The notes beneath the pieces were generated by a model. It was not told the origin of the DNA. It saw only the letters and a list, made by a program, of their open reading frames with translations, and did not search any database. From the NCBI RefSeq assembly GCF_028622115.1, contig NZ_CP097263.1, forward strand, positions 8,815,501 through 8,879,500: a stretch of 64,000 nucleotides of DNA, given 5' to 3'. The translations under genes were made by a program, and so were the position numbers. Shown piece after piece: positions 58,022-64,000 of the stretch. The DNA comes from Kutzneria chonburiensis. Lineage in GTDB: Bacteria; Actinomycetota; Actinomycetes; Mycobacteriales; Pseudonocardiaceae. Numbering within the stretch: position 1 is the stretch's first letter; the number at the start of each line of letters is the position of its first letter.

Positions 58022-60049
58022 ATGGACGACAACGCCATTGCCGTGATCGGCATGTCCTGCCGGTTCCCCGGCGCGGGGGATCCCGAGCAGTTCTGGGCCA
58101 ACCTGGTCGAGGGCGTCGACTCGGTGACCCGCTACCCGAATCGGTCGGCCGCCACCCGCGAGTACACGCCGGCCCGCGGCGTGCTGACCAATCCCGAATG
58201 GTTCGACGCCGGCTACTTCGGTTACTCGCCACGGGATGCGCGCATCATCAGCCCGCAGCACCGGGTGTTCCTGGAGTGCGCGGTCGAGGCGCTGGAGAGC
58301 GCCGGCTACGACCCGGACCGGCATCCCGGCACGATCGGCGTGTACGCCGGCGGCACCGAGACGTACTACGGGCACCTGCTGCGGAGCCAACGCGACCAGA
58401 TCCCGGGCATGACCGACTGGGAGATCCTCATCGGCACCGCCACCGACTTCCTGGTGTCGCGGATCGCCTACAAGCTGGGGCTGCGCGGCCCGGCCGTGAC
58501 CGTGCAGGCCGCGTGCGCCACCTCGTTGGTCGCCGTGCACACGGCCACGCATGCCTTGCTGTCCGGTGACTGTGACATCGCGTTGGCCGGCGGTGTGGCG
58601 ATTCACGTGCCACAGAAGGACAGTCCGTACGTGCAGGGCGGCATCATCTCCGCCGACGGCAAGTGCCGGACGTTCGACGCGGCCGCCGACGGCACCGTCG
58701 GCAGCGACGGGGCCGGGCTGATCGTGTTGAAGCGCCTGGAAGACGCTTTGGCAGACGGTGATCACATCCACGCGGTCATCCGCGGCACGGCGATCAACAA
58801 CGACGGCGCGGACCGGATCGGGTACACCGCACCGAGTGCGACCGGCCAGGCGTCGGTGATCCGGGACGCACACGAGATCGCCGGCGTCGACCCGGACACG
58901 ATCACGCTGATCGAGGCGCACGGGACGGCCACGCCGCTGGGCGATCCGATCGAGATCACCGCGCTGATCGAGGCGTTCCGGGACAGCACCGACCGGGTCG
59001 GGTACTGCGCCATCGGGTCCGTGAAGACCAACATCGGGCACACCGACGCGGCCGCCGGCATCGCCGGGCTGATCAAGGCGGTGCTGGCGGTCGAGCACGG
59101 GATCATCCCGGCCTCGCTGCACTTCACCTCGCCCAACCCGCGGATTCCCTTCGAGGGCAGCCCGTTCCGGGTTGCTTCACGCACGGAGAAGTGGGAGACG
59201 GACGGGATTCCGCGCCGTGCCGGCGTGAGCTCGTTCGGCATCGGCGGGACCAATGCTCACGTGATCGTGGAGGAGCCGCCGGCGTCGACGCATTCGCACT
59301 CTGCGGATGATCAACTCATCGTGTTGTCGGCCCGCACGCCCGAGGCCCTCGACGCGCTGGCCGCCGAGATCCAGAACGGCCCGTCGAACGCCGACATCGC
59401 ATGGACGCTTCAGGTCGGGCGGCGGGAGTTTCCGTACCGGCTGTACGCGATCGTGCGGCCCGACGGCGACATCGTCGAGGCGCTGGCCAACGCGGTCCGC
59501 AACACCGAGCCGGCTGGTCGAATCCCGTTGGAGCAGGACGTTCGCGGCCTCGACCTGGCCCGGATCGGTGAGTTGTGGCTGCGTGGCGCGGACATCCCGT
59601 GGGACCGGCTGCACGAGGGCAGGCGGCAGAGGGTTCCGTTGCCGACCTATCCGTTCGAACGGCAGCGGTACCTCGTCGAAGCACCAACGGTCGAGGAGCT
59701 CGTTCCCCAGCAACGGGAATCAGTCGACTCGCAGCGCCCGACCGTCGAGCTGACGGCCCAGATCTTCGCCAAGATGCTGGACCTGCCCGAAGTCGGCCCG
59801 GACGACGACTTCTTCGACCTAGGTGGAGACTCGCTCGTCGGCACCTACCTGCTCGGTGAGATCCACGACGCGCTCGGCGTGGACCTGGAGCTGGAGTCGC
59901 TGTACGACGCGCCGACCCCGCAGGCGCTGGCCGAGCTGGTCGACCAGGGAGGAGTTGACGATGTCCCGTTGGCTGGCCAGCCGGCGCAAGGTGCCGGCGC
60001 CGACCTTGAATCTGTACTGCTTCGCCCATGCCGGCGGCGCGCCGGGTGA
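58022..60049 (+). CDS. Type I polyketide synthase module lacking an acyltransferase (KS-linker-ACP)
   Basis: 675 residues. KS domain 1-430 begins AIAVIGMSCRFPGAGDPEQF; the catalytic residues are Cys165 in VQAACATSLVAVH, His300 in EAHGTATPLGD and His340 in KTNIGHTDAAAG. The Cys motif is QAACATSL instead of DTACSSSL. The region 430-575 is the KS-AT linker joined directly to the post-AT linker (VPLPTYPFERQRYLVE), so an AT domain is cleanly missing. The ACP with Ser604 is in DDDFFDLGGDSLVGTYL. There is no KR, DH, ER or TE. It needs an AT in trans or an unusual donor. The frame runs 89 bases into the thioesterase gene. Confidence 0.92.
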   Translation: MDDNAIAVIGMSCRFPGAGDPEQFWANLVEGVDSVTRYPNRSAATREYTPARGVLTNPEWFDAGYFGYSPRDARIISPQHRVFLECAVEALESAGYDPDRHPGTIGVYAGGTETYYGHLLRSQRDQIPGMTDWEILIGTATDFLVSRIAYKLGLRGPAVTVQAACATSLVAVHTATHALLSGDCDIALAGGVAIHVPQKDSPYVQGGIISADGKCRTFDAAADGTVGSDGAGLIVLKRLEDALADGDHIHAVIRGTAINNDGADRIGYTAPSATGQASVIRDAHEIAGVDPDTITLIEAHGTATPLGDPIEITALIEAFRDSTDRVGYCAIGSVKTNIGHTDAAAGIAGLIKAVLAVEHGIIPASLHFTSPNPRIPFEGSPFRVASRTEKWETDGIPRRAGVSSFGIGGTNAHVIVEEPPASTHSHSADDQLIVLSARTPEALDALAAEIQNGPSNADIAWTLQVGRREFPYRLYAIVRPDGDIVEALANAVRNTEPAGRIPLEQDVRGLDLARIGELWLRGADIPWDRLHEGRRQRVPLPTYPFERQRYLVEAPTVEELVPQQRESVDSQRPTVELTAQIFAKMLDLPEVGPDDDFFDLGGDSLVGTYLLGEIHDALGVDLELESLYDAPTPQALAELVDQGGVDDVPLAGQPAQGAGADLESVLLRPCRRRAG

Positions 60050-60692
60050 GTACGTCCTGTGGGCCGATCACCTGCCCGGTATCCAGGTTTGGGGGATCAA
60101 GCTGCCCGGCCGGGCAGCCCGGCAGAACGAGCCGCCGCTGCGCCGGATGACCGATCTGGTCGACGCTTTGCTGGCCGAGGTGACGTTCGAGGAGCCGTTC
60201 GCGCTGTTCGGGCACAGCCTCGGCGGCCTGGTGGCGTTCGAGACGGCCCGGGCTTTGCGTGACCATGGACTCCCGCAGCCGGAACAGTTGTTCCTGTCGG
60301 CCGCGCCACCACCGCCCTTGAGCCGCACGACATTCGTGCACACGTTGCCGGACAACGAGTTTCAGGCCGAGACCGAACGCCGCTGGGGCGCGTTGCCGGA
60401 TCGCGTACGGGACGACCCGAAGCTGTTGGCGTTGGCGCTCAACACCTTCCGTAGCGACGTCGAGATCTTCGAGACTTACGAACCGGTCTTGTCCGAACCG
60501 CTCGACGTGCCGATCACCGCGCTTGTCGGCGATGAGGAACGCGACGAGCTGCGGATCGACCTGTGGGCCAACCACACCACCGGCCCGTTCGCGCTGCATT
60601 CGTTCCCCGGCGGGCACTTCTACCTCCGCGCACAGCGGGATCCGTTGCTGCGCGTCCTGTCAACCCGAGAAGTCGTGAGGACGGCATCATGA
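59961..60692 (+). CDS. Type II thioesterase
   Basis: 243 residues from ATG 59961, preceded by GGGAGGAG. LYCFAHAGGAPGEYVLWADH is the family start, FALFGHSLGGLVAFETARAL holds Ser86, and ALVGDEERDEL and FPGGHFYLR hold the Asp and His. TEII enzymes remove wrong acyl groups from carrier proteins or release products. Its 5' end lies within the last 89 bases of the PKS frame. The 3' end overlaps phzA/B by ATGA, tying the polyketide and phenazine genes into one transcript. Confidence 0.93.
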   Translation: MSRWLASRRKVPAPTLNLYCFAHAGGAPGEYVLWADHLPGIQVWGIKLPGRAARQNEPPLRRMTDLVDALLAEVTFEEPFALFGHSLGGLVAFETARALRDHGLPQPEQLFLSAAPPPPLSRTTFVHTLPDNEFQAETERRWGALPDRVRDDPKLLALALNTFRSDVEIFETYEPVLSEPLDVPITALVGDEERDELRIDLWANHTTGPFALHSFPGGHFYLRAQRDPLLRVLSTREVVRTAS

Positions 60693-61159
60693 CGACCTTT
60701 GCCACCGACGTCGAGCTGCGCGCGCACAACCGCGCCATCGTCGAGGACTACGTCAGCCGGGTCGGCGAGGGCCGGCTCACCCGGTACCAGCTGTTCACCG
60801 AGGACGGTGAGGGCGGGCTGTGGACCACCGACACCGGGCAGCCCATCGCCTCCCGTGGCCATGACCAGCTCAAGAAGCACGGCGCGTGGTCGCTGGAGGT
60901 GTTCCCCGACTGGCGTTGGTACAACGTGGAGATCTTCGAGACGCAGGACCCCAACCGGTTCTGGGTGGAGTGCGACGGCGAGGGCCAGATCCTGTTCCCC
61001 GGCTACCCGCCGGGCGTCTACCGCAACCACTTCATCCACTCGTTCACCTTCGAGAACGGGAAGATCAAGCAGGAGCGGGAGTTCATGAACCCGTTCGAGC
61101 AGCTGCGGGCGCTGTCCATTCCGGTGCCGGAGATCCGCCGCGAGGGCATCCCCGCATGA
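60689..61159 (+). CDS. phzB: Phenazine biosynthesis protein PhzA/PhzB
   Basis: 156 residues from ATG 60689. The sequence follows PhzA/PhzB from end to end: VSRVGEGRLTRYQLFTEDGE, GGLWTTDTGQPIASRGHDQL, HGAWSLEVFPDWRWYNVEIF, ETQDPNRFWVECDGEGQI, FPGYPPGVYRNHFIHSFTF and REFMNPFEQLRALSIPVPEI. The enzyme catalyses condensation of two aminocyclohexenone molecules into the phenazine tricycle. Actinomycetes usually carry a single copy, as here. It is coupled on both sides by ATGA overlaps. This is firm evidence for a phenazine pathway. Confidence 0.95.
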   Translation: MTTFATDVELRAHNRAIVEDYVSRVGEGRLTRYQLFTEDGEGGLWTTDTGQPIASRGHDQLKKHGAWSLEVFPDWRWYNVEIFETQDPNRFWVECDGEGQILFPGYPPGVYRNHFIHSFTFENGKIKQEREFMNPFEQLRALSIPVPEIRREGIPA

Positions 61160-61542
61160 CGGCCGAATTGGTCGGCGTCTGGCGGCTCCGGTCGTTTCAC
61201 GACCTCGACGAGCATGGCGGGCGCTTGGAAGGCCCGCTCGGCGAGGACCCCGACGGCCTGCTGTTCTACACCGAGGACGGGCATGTGTCCGTCACCATGG
61301 CCCGTACCGACGGCGGTCAGGGGGAGGGGCCCGACTACCTCAGCTACGCCGGCACGTGGCGGCGTGACGGGAACCGGGTCTTCCACCACATCGGCTTCGC
61401 GCCCAACCCGGACTGGGTCGGCAGCGAGCAGGTCCGTGAGCTGGCGCTGGACGGCGATCAGCTGACTTTGACCGGCGCTGGCCTGCGTACCCCACACCCC
61501 AGGGTTTTGGTGTGGCAGCGAACCCCCGCGAGTCCCGCTTAG
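61156..61542 (+). CDS. Lipocalin-like protein, C-terminus formed by a repeat element
   Basis: 128 residues from ATG 61156. [59 protein letters not shown] and [13 protein letters not shown] match the Lipocalin_5-like beta-barrel. It probably binds a small hydrophobic molecule, here perhaps a phenazine intermediate or product. The last six residues (TPASPA) and the TAG stop come from the inverted-repeat element at 61523, so the original C-terminus was changed by its insertion. The domain itself appears complete. Confidence 0.82.
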   Translation: MTAELVGVWRLRSFHDLDEHGGRLEGPLGEDPDGLLFYTEDGHVSVTMARTDGGQGEGPDYLSYAGTWRRDGNRVFHHIGFAPNPDWVGSEQVRELALDGDQLTLTGAGLRTPHPRVLVWQRTPASPA

Positions 61543-61608
61543 CGTCACACCGAACTGTATGAAACGGATTCGTGCTTTCGGTGTGACTGTGGGCGGGACT
61601 CGCGGGGG
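61523..61608. repeat. Nested inverted-repeat element, copy B
   Basis: Outer arms of 16 bp (CCCCCGCGAGTCCCGC at 61523-61538, complement at 61593-61608) and inner arms of 11 bp (GTCACACCGAA at 61544-61554, complement at 61577-61587). The first 35 and last 32 bases equal copy A at 53175. The central part differs and its stem is shorter. It begins inside the lipocalin-like gene and supplies its stop codon. The following bases to 61711 hold no gene and probably carry the promoter of the next gene. Confidence 0.88.
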
Positions 61609-61711
61609 CGAGGTGGTGCTGCCTGGCGTGTCGCATTGCACTGTGACCCCGTGTGGACGTCGCAGCCGGCATTGCCTACGGTTCGGAAAGCAGCCTGAAC
61701 AGGGGAGAACA

Positions 61712-62323
61712 ATGTCCGAGACCAAGCCGCGGGTCGACTTCTACTTCGATCCCGCCTGCCCGTTCGCGTGGATCACGTCCCGCTGGATCCTGGAGGTCGA
61801 GCAGCACCGCGACATCGACCTGAACTTCCGGGTGATGAGCCTCTCGGTGCTCAACGAGCACCGCGAGATCGAGCCGTGGTACCGCGAGTTCTGCGACCGC
61901 GCGTGGGGCCCGGTCCGGGTCTGCATCGCGGCGGCCCAGGCGCACGGCGACGACGTGCTGCGCGACCTGTACACGGCGCTGGGCACGCGGATCCACAACG
62001 GCGGCAACAAGGATTACGACGCGGTGATCGCCGAGGCGCTGGCCGAGGTGGGCCTGCCGGCCGAGCTGGCCGCCGCCGCGCACAGCACCGACTACGACGA
62101 GGAGCTGCGCAAGAGCCACCACCGCGGCATGGACCCGGTCGGCGACGAGGTGGGCACGCCGACGATCCACATCGACGAGGTGGCCTACTTCGGCCCGGTG
62201 CTGGCCTCGATCCCGCGCGGCGAGCGGGCGGCCGAGCTGTTCGACGCGGCTCGGGTGCTCGCCGGCTTCCCGCACTTCTTCGAGCTCAAGCGCAGCCGCA
62301 ACGCGGATCTCGACTTCAGCTGA
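61712..62323 (+). CDS. DsbA-family protein, mycothiol-dependent nitroreductase (Rv2466c) type
   Basis: 203 residues from ATG 61712 behind AGGGGAG. The thioredoxin-fold start [20 protein letters not shown] matches the Rv2466c family, whose active site is CPWC. Here it reads CPFA, so only the first Cys is kept, which would suit a monothiol mycothiol mechanism. [35 protein letters not shown] and the cis-Pro of VGTPTI follow. Such enzymes reduce nitro groups or disulfides and could protect from redox-active phenazines. An intrinsic terminator begins 12 bases after the stop. Confidence 0.87.
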   Translation: MSETKPRVDFYFDPACPFAWITSRWILEVEQHRDIDLNFRVMSLSVLNEHREIEPWYREFCDRAWGPVRVCIAAAQAHGDDVLRDLYTALGTRIHNGGNKDYDAVIAEALAEVGLPAELAAAAHSTDYDEELRKSHHRGMDPVGDEVGTPTIHIDEVAYFGPVLASIPRGERAAELFDAARVLAGFPHFFELKRSRNADLDFS

Positions 62324-62334
62324 GCCATCCCTTC

Positions 62335-62368
62335 AAACGGCCGTTCCCGCAAGGGGGCGGCCGTTTTT
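62335..62368 (+). terminator. Rho-independent terminator
   Basis: AAACGGCCG (62335-62343), a 14-base loop, CGGCCGTTT (62358-62366) and a T run to 62368. It follows the nitroreductase-type gene and precedes phzD, so phzD and phzE probably need their own promoter or read-through. Confidence 0.75.
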
Positions 62369-62397
62369 CATTGCCCGGAAACAGGGAGGAACGACCG

Positions 62398-63057
62398 ATG
62401 CCCGGTCTGCCGACGATCGAGCCCTACCCGATGCCGAACGAGCGCGAGTGGCCGGCCAACATCGCCGGCTGGACGGTCGACCCCGACCGTGCCGTGCTGC
62501 TCATCCACGACATGCAGCGTTACTTCCTACGACCTTTCGCGCCGGGCACCTCGCCACGCGAGCCGCTGGTGGCCAACACCGTTGCGCTGCGTGAACTCTG
62601 TCGTGCACGAGGCGTGCCGGTGGCGTACACCGCGCAGCCCGGCTCCATGACGCCGGAGCAGCGCGGCCTGCTCAAGGACTTCTGGGGCCCGGGCATGAAG
62701 GTCGACCCGGACAACCGGGCGGTGATCGACGAGCTGACACCGTCCGAAGAGGACTGGTTGCTGACCAAGTGGCGCTACAGCGCCTTCCACCGGTCCGACC
62801 TGCTGGAGCGGATGAGGGCGCGCGGTCGTGACCAGCTCATCGTGTCCGGTGTGTACGCCAACATCGGCGTGCTGACCACCGCGGTGACGGCGTTCTCGCA
62901 CGACATCGAGACGTTCTTCGTCGCCGACGCGGTGGCCGACTTCACCGCCGCCGACCACCGGCAGGCTCTCGCCTACGCGGCCCGCACCTGCGCCGTGGTC
63001 ACCGGCACGGCCCAGGTGCTCGACCAACTGGCCGCGCGGTCGCTGGCCACCGCGTGA
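62398..63057 (+). CDS. phzD: Isochorismatase PhzD
   Basis: 219 residues from ATG 62398 behind GGGAGGA. PhzD hydrolyses 2-amino-2-deoxyisochorismate to trans-2,3-dihydro-3-hydroxyanthranilate. Family motifs are [18 protein letters not shown] with the catalytic Asp near residue 39, [20 protein letters not shown] with the catalytic Lys near 122, and [20 protein letters not shown], where a Ser-Gly pair takes the place of the cysteine of ordinary isochorismatases, as is known for Phz[21 protein letters not shown] also matches. It lies 22 bases before phzE. Confidence 0.96.
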   Translation: MPGLPTIEPYPMPNEREWPANIAGWTVDPDRAVLLIHDMQRYFLRPFAPGTSPREPLVANTVALRELCRARGVPVAYTAQPGSMTPEQRGLLKDFWGPGMKVDPDNRAVIDELTPSEEDWLLTKWRYSAFHRSDLLERMRARGRDQLIVSGVYANIGVLTTAVTAFSHDIETFFVADAVADFTAADHRQALAYAARTCAVVTGTAQVLDQLAARSLATA

Positions 63058-63078
63058 CCTCATCAGAAGGGACAGACC

Positions 63079-64000
63079 ATGGGCACTGACCTGCTTGAGC
63101 TGATCCTCGGCGGGCAGCCGCCGGCGTTCGCCCTGCTGCACCGGCCCGAGCGCACCGGTGCCGACGGCATCGACGTGCTGGTCGGCGAAGTGTCCGAAGT
63201 GGACACGCTGGCGGAGATCCCGCTGCGGGACATGGACGGGCACGACGTGCTGGCGATCATGCCGTACCGGCAGATCCGGGAGCGCGGCTATGCCAGCCCC
63301 GACGACGGCAGCCCACTGCTGGCGCTGACCGTGACCGGGCAGGAGGTCCGCTCCGTCGCGGAAGTGGCCAGAAGGCTGCCGGACGTGCCGATCACCATGT
63401 CCGGCGGGCGCTTCGACGTGGACGACGAGGCGTACGCCGACATCGTGCGGCGGGTGATCGGCGAGGAGATCGGCAACGGCGAAGGCGCGAACTTCGTCAT
63501 CAAGCGGTCCTTCGTCGCCGACATCACCGACTACACGCCGCGTGCCGCGCTGACCCTGTTCAACCGGTTGCTGCACCAGGAGAACGGCGCCTACTGGACG
63601 TTCATCGTGCACACCGGCGAGCGCACGTTCGTCGGCGCCACCCCGGAACGGCACATCAGCGTGCACGACGGCACCGCGGTGATGAACCCGATCAGCGGCA
63701 CCTACCGCTATCCGCGCACCGGCCCGGTGTTGCCCGAGGTGCTGGATTTCCTGGCCGATCCCAAGGAGACCGACGAGCTCTACATGGTGCTCGACGAGGA
63801 ACTCAAGATGATGGCCAAGGTGTGCCCGACCGGCGGCACGGTCGTCGGCCCGTACCTGCGCGAGATGGCCCAGCTGGCGCACACCGAGTACTTCATCGAG
63901 GGGCGGACCACGTTGGACCCGCGCGACATCCTGCGCGAGACCATGTTCGCCCCCACGGTCACCGGGAGCCCGCTGGAAAGCGCTTGCCGGGTGATCGAGC
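63079..64000 (+). CDS. phzE: ADIC synthase PhzE (5' part, runs off the window)
   Basis: The ATG at 63079 starts MGTDLLELILGGQPPAFALL and the frame stays open to the right edge for 307 codons. PhzE (about 630 residues) fuses a chorismate-using synthase and a glutamine amidotransferase and makes 2-amino-2-deoxyisochorismate. Visible chorismatase-superfamily features: NFVIKRSFVADITDYTPRAA, WTFIVHTGERTFVGATPERH, MNPISGTYRYPRTGPVLPEV, LDEELKMMAKVCPTGGTVVG and LAHTEYFIEGRTTLDPRDIL. The amidotransferase half is beyond the edge. The order phzB, phzD, phzE is partly that of known phenazine operons, with two extra genes inserted after phzB. Confidence 0.95.
   Translation, partial: MGTDLLELILGGQPPAFALLHRPERTGADGIDVLVGEVSEVDTLAEIPLRDMDGHDVLAIMPYRQIRERGYASPDDGSPLLALTVTGQEVRSVAEVARRLPDVPITMSGGRFDVDDEAYADIVRRVIGEEIGNGEGANFVIKRSFVADITDYTPRAALTLFNRLLHQENGAYWTFIVHTGERTFVGATPERHISVHDGTAVMNPISGTYRYPRTGPVLPEVLDFLADPKETDELYMVLDEELKMMAKVCPTGGTVVGPYLREMAQLAHTEYFIEGRTTLDPRDILRETMFAPTVTGSPLESACRVIE

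Noticed and set aside
1-64000. CRISPR array, rRNA, tRNA, insertion sequence or prophage
   Set aside because: I found no regularly spaced repeats, no rRNA-like conserved stretch, no convincing cloverleaf, no transposase, integrase or phage structural gene. A tRNA scan was not possible by hand, so a single tRNA could be missed.

Overview
The window is 64 kb of very GC-rich DNA with strong GC bias at third codon positions, many GTG starts and many four-base ATGA gene overlaps. This is a filamentous actinomycete. The mix of SARP/AfsR regulators, GlxA and XRE regulators, KGGVGR-type ATPases, mycothiol-type enzymes and rare but repeated CTAG-containing palindromes suggests Pseudonocardiales (Kutzneria/Amycolatopsis-like). 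That placement is an inference. I saw no rRNA, convincing tRNA, CRISPR array, insertion sequence or prophage.

Layout. 1-7 kb: a two-helix membrane protein, a DinB/winged-helix pair divergent from a WYL regulator, a truncated MFS transporter, and a MarR-MBL hydrolase-SnoaL unit. 6.8-7.7 kb: gene-poor, with two terminators and a 32-bp perfect palindrome. 7.75-14.65 kb: a tightly coupled four-gene cassette (TIR protein, KGGVGR ATPase, winged-helix-like protein, 1062-residue double ATPase), then a convergent, frameshifted second TIR-like gene. This is the best candidate for an undescribed conflict or defence system. 14.9-24.2 kb: a small secreted peptide, an XRE regulator, a SARP-NB-ARC-TPR regulator, a vWA two-gene unit, exonuclease III, a Ser/Thr kinase and a RidA/GlxA pair. 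24.2-28.95 kb: one 1568-residue STAND-like ATPase of atypical composition. 29-41 kb: ogt, a NarL-type two-component system with two tandem mini membrane proteins, an operon of small ORF, M48 protease, disrupted FAD monooxygenase and zinc alcohol dehydrogenase, then a TetR regulator, two amidohydrolases, a Uma2 remnant and a prolyl oligopeptidase that appear to share a TetR operator.

41.3 kb to the right edge is a secondary-metabolite cluster headed by a SARP/AfsR regulator. It joins three chemistries. The first is a KAS III-like enzyme, an FkbH-like glyceryl loader and an ACP, the gene trio typical of glyceryl/tetronate units. The second is a stand-alone carrier protein, a type I PKS module of KS and ACP with no acyltransferase, and a type II thioesterase. 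The third is the phenazine core genes phzA/B, phzD and phzE, with phzE running off the edge. Tailoring genes (flavin monooxygenase, VOC protein, methyltransferase, covalent-flavin oxidase, NmrA-type reductase, hydrolase, aldo/keto reductase, OCD-like protein, DsbA-type nitroreductase) and an MFS exporter lie between. I infer a modified, acylated phenazine product; phzC, phzF and phzG would lie beyond the right edge or elsewhere.

Repeats of note: two copies of a nested inverted-repeat element (53175-53263 and 61523-61608), the second supplying the stop codon of a cluster gene, and four copies of a 15-bp GCTAGC-N3-GCTAGC palindrome, all inside coding sequence.
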